NCBI RefSeq assembly: GCF_000149955.1
Contig: NC_030996.1
Location: 80,039-144,038 of the forward strand
From: Fusarium oxysporum f. sp. lycopersici 4287
Lineage: Eukaryota > Ascomycota > Sordariomycetes > Hypocreales > Nectriaceae
DNA length: 64,000 nt
Reading direction: 5' to 3'
Positions 24,626 through 36,760 of this stretch are shown in pieces; the first letter of the stretch is position 1, and each line of letters begins with the position of its first letter. Below the pieces are notes generated by a model. The model did not search any database. It was not told the DNA's origin and saw nothing but the letters and a program-made list of their open reading frames with translations. A program made the position numbers and the translations under genes.

Positions 24626-24697
24626 GGCTTCATGGTCTAGAGGTATGATTCTCGCTTTGGGTGCGAGAGGTCCCGGGTTCAATCCCCGGTGGAGCCC
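24626..24697 (+). tRNA. tRNA-Pro (anticodon UGG)
   Basis: A 72-nt cloverleaf. The acceptor stem GGCTTCA pairs with TGGAGCC (one G-T). The anticodon stem CTCGC/GCGAG encloses the loop TTTGGGT with anticodon TGG. The T arm is CCGGG-TTCAATC-CCCGG. The internal promoter A and B boxes are in the D and T arms (GGTTCAATCC for box B). A short T run follows about 3 bp downstream (CTTTTT), fitting a Pol III terminator. No intron. Confidence 0.95.
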
Positions 24698-25321
24698 GTT
24701 CTTTTTCATGTTCTTACGAATTTGTCTTTTTGGTTGATTACTGCTCCAATGCCGTTTGAAGAATGATATATTTCTTTCCCTTTCATTTCTCTTTCTGCAT
24801 TTCTAGTGGGGTCCATTGACCTATTTGTTGTAAGCAGAAGGAGACATAACAAGAGACTATTATACCTTCTACGTCTCTGCTAACAACAAAGGATGTTGTG
24901 CGTGCATGCGAATTAGTTACTGGACTAGACCGCTCACACAGCCTTAATATGCTTTTTTGTTGACACTTGGCGAGGTGCCTTACTGGATCAAACTTCAGTT
25001 AGCGTTTGACTTTGAGGTGCAGGCCAGTAAGAGTGAGTTCCAGCGGCGATAACTTCACCAAACAAATATGCAAGATGCATTATTCACCTCTGGCAGAATC
25101 CCTTGAACCAAAATGCTGTTAGCCCTACAAGGAGAACCTTTTCAATAAGTTAGACTCAAAGGGAAATAAACTTTGTGTCGTCTTGGAGATAAAATACTGG
25201 TTTCTGACTTTGCTGACCCGATTAACATTTCATCAATTCATGAGCCAGAACTCGTTCTCTCAGACTCACATCAACTTTTTCCAAGGCTCGCCTACTTCTC
25301 TCTTAATATTTCTCACACACA
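24698..25321. other. Intergenic downstream of tRNA
   Basis: No gene seen. The right end is CT-rich and could be the 5' leader of the small ORF at 25322. Confidence 0.5.
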
Positions 25322-25531
25322 ATGATCTCTCGATACACAGACCGTGGTTCAACCGCCGGGTTGCACATCCCAGCACGACCAGTCAGCACCGACTGCTATG
25401 TAACACCATTGAACGCACCCCTACGACGAGGACGTTTCACTCTCGTGCAGCCACCAAAGTCTCTCAGAGAATGGACAGATCGGAGGGGCAAACCAGTTCC
25501 ATATGAAAAATCGTCTACACGTTTTGTTTGA
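25322..25531 (+). CDS. Possible small basic protein
   Basis: A 69-aa frame starts MISRYTDRGSTAGL after CTCACACA, a good fungal start context, with a pyrimidine-rich leader upstream. The product is basic and proline-rich (LREWTDRRGKPVPYEK) with no signal peptide or membrane segment. I do not recognise it. It is supported only by start context and composition, so it may be spurious. Confidence 0.3.
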   Translation: MISRYTDRGSTAGLHIPARPVSTDCYVTPLNAPLRRGRFTLVQPPKSLREWTDRRGKPVPYEKSSTRFV

Positions 25532-25940
25532 TCGTTTGGATCATTTAGACGATCGCAATAGGCCATGGTCGAAAGAGGATGCTAAGATTGGATATGGTCG
25601 TTTGATGATCTCTGATTGGTAAGTCAAGAATTCAAAACACCTCTCAGTGAGCAAGATTACTCATAACCTTTTACAAGACGGCGCGGAAGGTGGTTGCATA
25701 ATGGGCGCACGAGGTGAAGATCACGCTGGCCCTTCGACCGACATCGGCCTGATGTCATGGATATTGAACGAGACGAAGGGCCGAAGGCAAATACGATACA
25801 TGGGTCAGAATTTGGATTACGGTATTACAAATTATCAATTTTGGAGTGGTATAATGATAAATACAACGCTGTCCCAACCATTGCCATTAACCCAATATCC
25901 CAATTTGTCCCTGTGCCCTCAATCCCAAATCATCATTTCC
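25532..25940. other. Intergenic between small ORF and PLC-like gene
   Basis: No gene or repeat recognised. It includes the 3' flank of the convergent minus-strand gene ending at 25941. Confidence 0.5.
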
Positions 25941-27588
25941 CTAACACATCATAAGCCCGTGAATCCTCATCGTAAAGAACGTAAAGAAGATGGCGCTGAT
26001 GAAAAGGCAAATCATTGCCAGCGCCGTAACAACCGTTGACCTTCCATCGCACCCATTCGGCGCAACACTCAGTCCACCCTCCTCCAAAGAAGCAAGTTTC
26101 CTCTCCAAACCCGCCCGATACTCAATCTCCTCATCCCTCTGCGCATAAACATACGAAACAACACTCTCGTCAGTAAAATGATCAGACGGCTTAACATCCC
26201 TGTCCAGCACAAAAATCTCATCCTCCAGAAACTTCTTCACACCCTCCTTCCAAGGCGTCTTCTTAATAAACAGATTAATCATCTTCGTACAACCAGCAAT
26301 AGCGTTCCTCGCTCCAATCATCTCATTAAACGTGGTAACATCCCTCGGCGCAGGATCTTGTTCACCGTCTTTATCATCGTAGTGGGAATGGCGATCACCG
26401 TCTTGGTCGTTGTATGTGTGGAAGCAAAGAATAGAGCCCCAGTCGCCGTAGGTGTCGGGCTTGAAGCGTATGTAGCCTGCTGTGTCGCGCTCGATCAGGT
26501 CGGACGGGTTGCGTAGACGGCGCTGCGTGTGGCCTAGGGCGTAGGAGTCGGAGATCATGTGGAGACAGATGCCGAATGCGCGTTTGCGGATGTTGGCGTC
26601 TTTATATTTTGGTGTTGTGGCGAGGATTAGATCGCGGAGGGTGTCGGATTTTGAGGGGACGGTTTCTTTGGTGAAGAAGCCGGGTAGAACGTCGTCGAGG
26701 GTGTCATCTTCGGAAATGCCTTGATCACCGCATGCAAGCTTGTACATGACCTCCATCCACGTAAGGATGTTCTTGCGCGTCTTCTGCGGTTTCTCGCCCA
26801 TCACTGAGCCCATACCGTGAAAGAACTGAAGATCTCCCATGTGCGATCGCTTGGTCATGCATTTCTCATCGCCAAACTTGAAAGCATTTAGCCACTCGAC
26901 ACCTAAGCCAAACATGCGATTGTCTTCGGTGACGTCCTCGAAGAGTAGACAAGACGGATCGTCGTTCCAGACTACGCCGCGGAAAAACTCCCATTGCTTG
27001 TCGTTGATGTTGTTGTAGACTGTTCCGCGGGGGAAAGTCATGTCGGACTCGATAAATGCTGCTACGACGATGCTTTCGTGAACGGGGAATTTTATGTCCA
27101 TTTTCGTGGGGAATGAGACGCCGACGCCGATGTCATAGTTTGCTCGGAAGTCATCGTTCTTGGTGGCCAAAGACTTTTTAGAATCCATTCGGATCGTTAC
27201 ATTCGCTAATCTGTCAGCACACTCACGATAACAAGACTCAAAACATACCAGTCAAAGGACTCCCCCGCTCTTGAACATCCGTAACATCAATCTCAAAGAC
27301 CCTCGAGCAATCTTTCGCCTTGACATGGTTCTTTGAGAGCGGCATAGCAGGACACTCAAACTCGAGCGTGAAATTCCTCCATCCTTGACCATATCTCGCT
27401 TCATACGTGACCCATGCTTTCGAACCTCCCCAGCTCGGTTGCGCGAGGTAAATGGTCTGTTGAGTTCCCGCTTCAATCACATTGAGGGGCTGACGTAATG
27501 GCCAATTCCCGCTCTCGAGGCCGGAGTCTTCGAGGAGGAGATCCTCTGAGGATTCGTTGTTTATGCGGACGTGGCAGGAAAAGTCCAT
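25941..27588 (-). CDS. Membrane-anchored protein with P1-nuclease/phospholipase-C-like metal motif
   Basis: Exons 27588-27249 and 27205-25941 join across a 43-bp intron (acceptor ATTAG) in phase 1, giving 534 aa. The longer upstream frame starts at GTG, so the ATG at 27588 is preferred. Residues 1-115 (MDFSCHVRINNESSEDLLLE...) look like a small beta-sandwich, possibly of aegerolysin type, a weak resemblance. The main part has FPVHESIVVAAF, FHGMG, and near residue 340 the string HMISDSYALGH, which fits the H-x3-D-x5-H zinc-binding pattern of S1/P1 nucleases and bacterial phospholipase C. The C-terminus is a single transmembrane helix (VVTALAMICLFISAIFFTFF). Enzymatic activity is inferred from the motif only. 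Confidence 0.65.
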
Positions 27589-29718
27589 CGAGTTATTTGC
27601 GATGGTGTTGTTTTGGTGATAAGGTGATGAGTTTATGGGGATGAGAGGGTTTGGCGATGGAGGCGCAAAGTGAGTGATGACTCTGCAGGCGAATTTGAGA
27701 TCGTGATGCGAACCTTGGCGATTGACGATGACGTCGTTCTTTTTAGACGCGTCTGACGTGAAAGCCTGCAGCGGGGCTTTTGCCACTGGCCAATCAGAGT
27801 CGGATACGGTGACGCGGGACAGGGATTGCTGCCTCAGCCCTGAAGATCTACGATAAGCCTTGTCTGCATGAATTCAGTAATGCGAAAAGGTAACGCTTTA
27901 GTGAACTTGCTCTCCTGAACATTTCCATAATTTTTAATGCATTACGACTTGAAATGTCATAAACTAGATTACTTGCAGTCATTATTTCAAGCTTGTAATC
28001 ATACTACACATTCTATAGCGATTAATCTGCTAGATATCGGAAGTTGCTGCAGGGTAACGAATGCCTGGTTAACACTCAAGCACAGTAAGCGCGGGGTAAG
28101 ATTAATCCGGGGTTCTCCTTGGTGTGACCCTTGCCGTGGAGTCAACTTGGGAGAAGCACGCATTTGTCGACCATGGCAGTTCATCAGCAACAGTCTCTCA
28201 AGACGTGCATCACGATGCGACACACGATCTCCTATGCCAAGGCTTGATGCCGTCGAATCAGCCACCAGCACGCGACCGCTCGAAATGCCCTCCCCAAATC
28301 GTACGCGCTGAGGCTTGAATGATTGAGGGTTGCTTGGAAACCTCCTCCACGTCCTACCCGCCTCGTCGACCGATATCTTTTGCTCTTGACGCTTGCTTCA
28401 TCTGCGTTGCTGCTTCTCGCCCAATCGTCTTGCGCCACCAGGTCAGCGCAAGCCATCGCCCGCCGGCCCTTAGCATTGCGGGACGGAGCATTCCGCGCAG
28501 ATCGACGGAATGCTCTGAACGAGTCCGCCACCGACTGGTTCCTTCCAGTATGCGCAAACACACCAACAGCGGCAGATGCACGGCGCGACAATAGCCCTTT
28601 GGTATTACACCAAACTGTGCTATGGCGTTGTCATGAGGTCGCAATAGGCGGGAACTCATTGTGGTCGATATGAAGCATCACATTTACTTGCTAAACCACT
28701 TTGAAGGTCAAGACATTGCGGTATACGCGAAGCGATCATCTTCGTCCATTGACCATGCTATCCCCTACCTTGTGCATGCTCTCCATCGCAATCGGCGACA
28801 TTATCCTTTTGACCGAACACACTACGATTTGCCTACTCTAGCACCAACCCCATGAGATGCTAGGATAACACCTGCACGCGTATATGGGATGCGAACGAAA
28901 CGCTGCCTACCTAAACCCAAAACGCCGCTTACGCTTCGTTCGCACCAATCTTCCACCTGGCGTCGCCGTCGTTGAACGCATGAGACCTATCGCAATCAAG
29001 GATACGTCTTGCTGCGGTACCTTTAGACAGGCATTCAAAGCGTGACCACTCGATACCATAGCATCCTGGAACATCTCCGCAATTGACTCACCTCCGTGAT
29101 TACTCTGTAGCGACATTCTGTTCTCGATTCGTTTCTCGAAAGCCTATTATGCTCTATCTCTCCTGTAATATCCGAGTTTCAGCATCCCTCTAACCGCGAC
29201 ATCATCCTCACATCAACTATCACCGTCCCACTCAGGGTCCACCAAAAAGAATAGCGCCTCTTCTACTTGTCGAGACAGGCAAAAAACATACAACAGCGGG
29301 GATTCGCTGGTCGTCACCGACCCAACTACTAATCCGCCGGTTAGTGGCTTGACTATGGGAGAGCGGACGGGATCCCGTATTTTCCACTACCTTTGGTCGT
29401 ATGTGCTAGATGAAGGTAACATTGGGGGCTATGTAGATGCATTGTAGACACCTAACCCATCTGCCATGACATGAAGGCTATGGCAACTTTGCGTGGAACA
29501 GCTTGCTTAGTCGTGGCCAAGACTTCCACCGAGCCGGAGTGAATCGCAAGTGAACCAATTAACATAATGTCAAGGTCTATTCATATCTCCTTTTATAATC
29601 ATGATGATGTTTCCGCCAGACGGTCTGTTGATGTACCAGAATATCTCCAGTGCTCGAACCACAAGGTATGCAAGCCCATCCCCACCCTCTGGCTACATCC
29701 ATCCTAGACTCTGAAAGC
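27589..29718. other. Intergenic, 2.1 kb
   Basis: No supportable gene. Between about 28.1 and 29.0 kb the sequence is relatively GC-rich, with several overlapping frames on both strands (for example 28323-28673, which has a leucine-rich stretch). None has intron signals or domain motifs. It could be an old, decayed insertion. Confidence 0.4.
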
Positions 29719-32117
29719 TCACCCAAAGATTCCGTCATGAGCTGGTTTGAACTCAACATGAGGCCGATTCACCACCGACTCTGGGACTTTAATCGGAGTA
29801 TCCTCTGTAATTCCCTCCAAGATCAGCGCACTCATGCCCAACTGTCCCCCATTAGTAAGTGAGCCGTGGATGCCCGCCTGGGAACATGAACTTACAGCAA
29901 AATATCTCAGCTTGGCAGCATGAATTATTGTCGCTTGCTGCGATGTCACCTTGAATCTCAAGACACTCCAGCCAAGCGCTGGTAAGTCATGCACAATGAC
30001 CAACGCCGGATCTTGCAAGTTCAGCGACTTGCTGTCACTGTCAATTGCATCTTGAACTGTATTTCCCGGGAACCTCTGCTGCCCACGCGAACCCAGGAAC
30101 CACGACGGATCCCCGTGCTTGTAGAGTGGAATCGTCTCATTGATCTGATTCTCAATGATGAGGTCGACGACAGAACCCAGAGGAAGATTGCCGATGATAG
30201 GCTTGACGAGTGTTTCGTTGGGTGCATGGAACAAGAGAGGGAGCATCGAGCCGTGGTACAGCTGCCATGGCTTCTCATTGAGGAAGTATTCTGGGGCATA
30301 CTTTTCTGTCTTTGATCGCTGAGACCCTGCTGATAGTCTGAACGTGAAGTCTGCTTTGCCTAGATGTTGTTTGCCCGCTGATGGTGGTGGTTGCGGGGGA
30401 TAAGGTGGGAGTAGTTGACCTTCTGCTGTGCTGCAGTTGGGCTGCGTGCCGCCGTCGGGAAGAACGCAGACTAGACCTGGCGCTACTGAAGGGAGCGCCA
30501 TGGGCTCGCCATATTGGGGCAAACGCTTCGCCTGTGGCAGTTAGCCATATTTGGGTACATCACTACGTGCTTACACATACAGGATATCTGAGAACAGCAT
30601 AGCCATGGAGGTTCTGCAGCACACTGGTTGAAGAAATGCGAATAGCATAGTCACCTGGCTCAGCATCGAGACGGACCAGAATCGTCACTCGGCTTGCACT
30701 TGGAATATGCAAAACCTGCCCAACATCAGTTGAATTCGCAATCGAGAAAGAATGGACCTACATCTGCCTCTTCAGGCACGATAAAGCCGGCATTGTTAGC
30801 CACGACAATCATCTTGTGATGGTCAATAGACACTTTGACGGAATGCTCAAAACCGATGTTCATCAGATTCAGCATCATGTACTTCCGACCTTGGGTTTCG
30901 ATAACCTTTCGTAATGGTAAGTCGACGTACGATATGTCCAGAAAAGGGGATTATACCTCGTAGTCTGCCAAGCTTTGCTTACAGGTCTCGTCTGGCAGGC
31001 CTGGGGGCTGAATGCAGCCCTTTTGATCAAGTTTCTGCCCCTTGATATGATCATACTCTGGCTGACGGCAATGCACACGCCCCTTTCCTAAGGTTGTGCG
31101 ATTAGCTCGTTGTTAACAAAGCAAAGTTGTTGCATACATACCGTTCACCAGAATGGAATCATAGCAGTAGTACTCTGAACCTTCGGCTCTCATTCGAAGT
31201 AGCTTCCAAACTGTGTCGCGATGTTGATGGCTCTGAATGATAAGGTGTTGGATCTCGCGTTCCGCCTGGTTGATTTGGCGCAGCTCAAGAGTGTCGTTTG
31301 TGATTAGGTGATATGGTCTAGGGCGGTCTGGTGAAGGTGCTATGTAAAGAGCTCCAGCAAGTCCCTTGCGAGAAATGTCAGTCATTGTTGTGAATAAGAG
31401 CCATAGCGGGCTCGTGAGTTGTCTGACTTACGTCGGCCGAAGCTGTCGTGGTATGATCGATGAACCAGTTCAGCCCCCATGATCCTGATGTGTCGTATGC
31501 GTTGGTCCAATTACTCCTTGGAAGAGTTGGAAACTACAATATGTTACCGACAGCTACACAGAAGTCCCATCAAGGTCGACGATTACCTCAGATAGTACCG
31601 CTGTTCCATCGTTCCAGGAACCAACAGTCCTACCGAGAGTTGAGCTAGTTGATGTCATGAGTATTTGGAAACGTAACTTACTCTTTGTGCCCAATTCCGG
31701 ATCTCGAAGTATCTTGTTAGCCAGACGTCTCCTGGTCAAGAAGCTGATGACATACAAGTGGATTGAGGACTGCACGTAAATATCGCTTGTGACGGACAAC
31801 TTGACAATATCACCTTCATCAGCATAAATAATTGGACATGGTGTTTGGCCATTGCAAGTGAACATGACTCTCCACCGACCACCATCTGGATTCATCCATC
31901 TTACACCTGTTTCCAGACAATAGCTACGAATCAAAGCGTGAGGCTTCTCAGTTGGGGCATTCCATTCAGGCCAGTATGATAATACTGGATGGAGATTGTC
32001 GTGCCAGAACAGAAGAATGATCGTAAAGGCAGTCAGGACAGCAAGAAATAGCCAGACGTTCCAGGAAGTCGAGCGAAATTGCTTCGTCTCTGTGAGGGCG
32101 GTCTGTTTGGAGCTCAT
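29719..32117 (-). CDS. Multicopper-oxidase-like protein lacking most copper ligands
   Basis: Ten exons, minus strand: 32117-31756, 31702-31682 (21 bp), 31629-31587, 31533-31432, 31364-31142, 31087-30957, 30905-30762, 30715-30581, 30531-29896 and 29841-29719. Every junction keeps phase, giving 639 aa. The protein has an N-terminal signal anchor (VWLFLAVLTAFTIILLFW) then three cupredoxin-like domains. It aligns with the neighbour at 33412, including the position of the last intron. At the copper sites HWHG is replaced by HLSG (residues 120-123), the HxH of WYHSH by IDH (167-169), HPxHxHxH by IPLYKHGD (521-528), and HCHxxxH by HAAKLRY (591-597). The type 1 cysteine is gone. It therefore cannot be a normal laccase; a binding or structural role, or quiet decay, is possible. 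Exon 2 is the least certain. Confidence 0.78.
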
Positions 32118-33411
32118 CTTGCAAGAAAGTTGTACAACAAGCCAGTGATTCTAGCCAAGCATGAACAGATCTTTTGATAGCAAATTCGCAGGCAATGATA
32201 CACAAAGAATATGCCGAAGTATTGGTGCCTGATCGACACTCTCACCTCGGTTGGTCTTCATCTGCGGCCGCTACCAAATCCTAAATTTCATCATCGACAG
32301 TCTGTACGTTGTATACACTGTGTCCGGATTCTGATGAGTAATGCTTGCTGAAATCATCGAAATTCACTTGCCGATTAAAGTCGGAGATAGTACCTCGATA
32401 CAGAAGAGATCTGTCTCGCGAGCCCACAAGTTAAACTTCTAAGCCCTGCCCATAGTGGGTTCTGCGTCTGAAACGTGGATTGGTGCGATAATCGAGTACC
32501 TGAGCAGACCTATGCTACAAATAGTTTAAAGCATATTCTTAGTCCTTGTTTCCTTGGTTATAAGCCAGGTTATCTTGACCAAGCTCGTTCATGAACGAGT
32601 GAGCGAGTCGCTTTCCAAGGCTTACAAGTTGGCTGAGGAGGGGACTATGGAGAAGCTGTTGTAACTACCGAGTATTGCGATCAACCCTATTACTGTTCTG
32701 AGAGGAAATTTTGAGTCAGGGCAACGCGTCAGATAGCACGGACTAGGGGACCAAAGGAGATGCCGATTGCGAGATCTGCGAGCCTTGATGTTACAGAGTT
32801 TAGTACCGAGCATCGAAGATAGCGAGAAGGCTTTACTGTCTAGAGAGAAGAGTAGTCACAAGGCAAAGAAAAAATCTTGGATTGCCACTATGAGACATGG
32901 AATAACTAATATTTCGTGCAGATAGGACAGAATACTGGATCCGGAAACACTATAAACTAGACCCAGATTCTCCAAGAACACTCATTGCCGCTCCAGATAG
33001 AAGCAAGAGATCATAAACTCTCGGTAGAACGTATCAGCAGGTTCGCAATAGACCTTGTCATTCGACAATGAACCCCGTCTTTCGACTCCACAGCTTTTGG
33101 TCTCCTCTCCGCATCCTCCAACCGCGGAGCGCCATCAGATCGTCACCTTAGTACACCAGAGCCGATAGGAGTGGAGATGAGGCTGCAGTGCCGGGCGTCA
33201 GCGAGGAAGATGGCACATCTCCTTATTCTTGGAATCGGCACTTTTTAGTCTAGTTTGGTCTTCACCAAGACTATTTCGCTGCAGAGTATGGGGCCGATAC
33301 CAACGTAGCTCTCCTATATGGTATTGCTGCTCTAGTTCTAAGTAGACGAGCCCCCGGGGGCCAGCGACTGCCTGCGAACCTACTTGTAATCATTTCTCCT
33401 CAGACTCTGCA
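32118..33411. other. Shared upstream region of two divergent oxidase genes
   Basis: 1.3 kb between divergently oriented multicopper oxidase genes. No coding sequence recognised. It may act as a bidirectional promoter region. Confidence 0.5.
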
Positions 33412-35351
33412 ATGACGACACCTAGAATACTAAGCTTTGTTTTCCTTCTCTTGCTGTTCAGCTGTTTTGCGAACTGCCTGCGTCGGTATAACTTCACTGT
33501 AACTAGCCAATGGAGTGCTGCTGATGGTCATGGCCGACCTGTCTTTGCCATCAATGGGCAGACTCCTGGCCCGCTAGTTACAGCTGAAGAGGGCGAAGAG
33601 ATTGAAGTCTTCGTGGACAATCAGCTGGCTACAAAGACTACTATGCACTGGTAAGCTTTGCCGAGACCTGATGACGCGGTAGCTAATATGTTAGGCACGG
33701 TGTGTATCAAGTCGATAGACCATGGAATGACGGCGTACCTGGAGTCACACAGTACTCGATCCAACCCCGCGATAATTACACATATAGATTCACTGTTCAG
33801 CAGCAGTACGGAAGTTATTTCTACCACGGCCATTTTGGTCCCGCTTTTGCGGATGGACAAAGAGGGCCTATTTGGATATCACCAGCATCATGGCGTCCAC
33901 GGCCTTACAAATCCATCTCATCATCCTCGAGCGACATCAAGGGCATGCAGCGTGCGGAAGCAAACCCGAGACATATTGTCATCAGCGCCTGGAACGCTGA
34001 ACCGATGGACATACTACTTATCATGTAAAGGGACACGAATATAGTTCCCTGGTGCAGCAATTCCATCGTCTTGAATGGAAAAGGCAGAACATACTACCAT
34101 TCGAAACAAGACATTGAAGACTCTGGTGGACCTGGTAGAAATGATCTAGGCTGTTTGCTCCAGGATAGGCAGGACATATACGCCAATCCACAGAGTTGCA
34201 AAGCTACTAACGGGGAGCTTGAGGTCATTATGGCTGAGGAGGGCGAAGAATGGGTTTGGATCAACTTCATCCATTCTGGGGCACATCATGAACTACAGAT
34301 CAGTATCGACGAGCATGAGTTCTATGTAGTTGCTGCAGATGGAGAGATTGTTCATCCTCAAAAAGTCCATGCTGCCAACTGTAATCTTGGAGAGCACATC
34401 AGGTAAGACCCCCATTTGCAAACGCACGCTATAACTCAACTGGAAGTCTGACAACTTTATAGTATACTGGTGCATTTGAACCAGAAGCCAGGCGATTGTG
34501 GATGCGTCCATAGGTTCTGATAACAGAGCGGGTGTGCGGTAGACACCTTCCAGATCTGGGGTATTCTCCACTATAGCTCAAAAGTTAATGACTCGTCTGG
34601 CTTTGTTGTACCTAATACCAAACCTTGGGTCCACCTCAACGGCACTTTAGTGTCATCGTCATTGACAGCCATGGATGAGACAAAGCTGGCCCCTTTTCCT
34701 GAGAGACCACCCCCTCGCACTACGGATAGCACTTTGAGGCTCTCTGTGAACATGACTGGACCGGCTGCATGGTCGCTGGGGCTGGGATCTCACCAGGCGT
34801 TTCGCCAGCAACTGCCCCCGTTGCTCTGGGAGGATGAGTCTCGAGGTGATACCACATTTGGAGGTCATGGATCTCTCCTGAACGGATCTGTTGTAGATAT
34901 TATCTTTGAGAATGGAGCCAACGTCACGACTCAACACCCATTCCACAAACATAACCATAAGGCTTGGATCATTGGTTATGGGCATGGTGGCTTCCCCTGG
35001 GCAACCATCGAAGAAGCTATCGATGAGGGCGCCGGGAAGTTCTTTAACTTTGAAGATCCTCCGATTCGAGACGGATGTAGGCTTGGGAATGCTACAGGCG
35101 ACTGGACTGTTATACGGTATCAGATTACTTTCCCTGCAGCCAGCATGCTGCACTGTCATATGATTCACCATTTTGGGGTAAGTCGGTATTGCCCCTCACA
35201 CTTAATCGCTGGATTAGCTAACATCCCGAAGGCTGGGCAGCAATTGGTTCTTCTTGAAGGCGTTGAGTCAATGGCCAAGATTCCTCAGGAGGTCAAGAAC
35301 AAAGTTCATGCGGATTTCGTACCAGATCTTCGATATGGTCCATTAGATTAG
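33412..35351 (+). pseudogene. Multicopper oxidase (laccase-like), copper sites intact but three in-frame stops
   Basis: Predicted secreted oxidase that would couple substrate oxidation to reduction of O2. The model is 33412-33650, 33695-34402, 34463-35177 and 35232-35351, with introns of 44, 60 and 54 bp, all in phase. It has a signal peptide (ILSFVFLLLLFSCFANC) and all four copper motifs: HWHG (split by intron 1), HGH in YFYHGHFG, HPFHKHNH and HCHMIHH. The frame is interrupted by TAA at 34026-34028 and adjacent TGA-TAA at 34518-34523, with coding register kept on both sides (for example IVLNGKG after the first, FQIWGILHY after the second). No normal-length intron removes them. It is most likely a recent pseudogene; base errors remain possible. 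Confidence 0.75.
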
Positions 35352-35393
35352 CAAAATGAATCACAACAGCCACTACTACCTAAAAGAAAATCT

Positions 35394-36760
35394 TCACATG
35401 TCCCGTAGATTAATTTTCTCGCCCAACCTGGTCGCTACAATCCGCCCAACTTCCTTCAACGACGCAGCCCCAATCATCTCTAACACACTAACCTGCAATC
35501 CAAAGACTTGGCCAAACCATCGCCGCAACTCAATCGCAGTAAGTGAATCAAGCCCCATCTCGGATAATTCGAGGTCGGGATCAACAGGTGCATCTGGTCT
35601 GAGAAGAAGCTCGTTGACCTTTGTACCGATCTCCATAGATAGAAAATCAATAGACTCTTCTTTTGCAAGTGTTTCAATGGCATCTCCTTCACTGACGCTC
35701 TGGAGAAAGAACTTGAGTTGACTACTACCGCCTCGCGTGTCGGCTTGGTCTCCTGTTGAAAGGTTGTGATATGCGCCCAATCGACGATCACGACGCCAAT
35801 TGGTAGGATTCTTGGGATCGTCGAGGTGAAGATGAGATCTCAAGCCCATAATAATATGGCCATTGTTCTTCCATGGCGACAGCTCACCTGACGAGAGATT
35901 CTCGAAACTATCGCTGGTAGAGCTCCGGCCGCCTGGTGTCGAGATAAACTGTGAAGCCTCTACACTTTCGAGGAACTCCTTTTCTCTCACAAGGTGGAGG
36001 CCCTGGCGTTTAGAGCTGAGAAGTGATGACAGATTCTCTGCCAAGTATCCGATGTCTTCGATACTACGTATTGAGAGTACAAATGCGGGAAGACCGAGAG
36101 AGTGTCTATTCTGGCAAAATGATTCGATGAATGTGCATCCAGCTTTGTAGTTGCCCTGGCCAGACTGATAAGCAACCGTGACTATGGAGCTTGCTAACCA
36201 GAAGTGATCCAGTGGCTGGCCATGAAGCGCTCGGTGAAGGTTCCAGGTACCATTCACTTTGGGCTCGCTAGCATCCTTCCAATATTTCCACGTCATATCC
36301 AGAAGAGGAGAGTCCTATACTGGTCAGTCGATTGCTTTATTGTCTGCATTGGCAACTTACCATTTGCACCATGAAAAAGTGAAAGACACCTCTGATGGGA
36401 CAGGGGGCCTTTTTGATGGCATCTTCGACATCCTCCAGATTGTTGACACTCCCCTTGACTGTAATGACACTGTATCCCATGGCTCCAAGTCCTGCAGAGA
36501 ACTTGCTCTCTGCCATGCCGCTCCTTGAGAGAAACACCAGATGCTTGGCCCTGCATTCCACTAGCCAAACCGCCAAAGCTTTACCGAGACCTCCGAAGCC
36601 GCCAACAAGAAAGTAAGAAGCAAGAGGATTAGAAACTAATGCTCTGAGTATTAGCATTGGCATCGAGGTACGATGGATCTGCCGGCATTTCAAGAACCAC
36701 CTTCCCCATGTGTTGATTATCTTGGATGAAGCGAATTACTCGGGTAATACTGACAGCAAG
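35394..36760 (-). pseudogene. Polyketide synthase C-terminal remnant (KR-ACP)
   Basis: The 3' end of a highly reducing type I PKS. From upstream: a linker piece with HMGKVVLEMPADPS (about 36700-36755), a one-base frame change near 36650, the ketoreductase NADPH loop VGGFGGLGKA and FLSRSG, a 46-bp intron (36360-36315, GTAAGT..TATAG), the rest of the KR (HFWLASSIV, GNYKAG), a serine-rich linker, and the acyl carrier protein with phosphopantetheine site MGLDSLTAIEL. The gene ends at the stop at 35394. No KS, AT or ER can be found immediately upstream. As it stands it cannot make a product. It is convergent with the multicopper oxidase pseudogene, only 42 bp away. Confidence 0.82.

Noticed and set aside
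28323..28673. A + strand 116-codon frame with a leucine-rich leader-like stretch
   Set aside because: It overlaps other frames of equal length on both strands, the leucine-rich part is not preceded by a proper ATG start, and no domain is visible.
34026..34060. A 33-bp intron (GTAAAG..TGCAG) to bypass the first stop of oxidase 2
   Set aside because: Too short, and it would delete conserved sequence before IVLNGKG while the TGA-TAA pair would remain.
36640..36670. A 28-bp intron to explain the frame change in the PKS remnant
   Set aside because: Although it has a branch-like CTAAT, it is far below the usual intron length; a frameshift is simpler.
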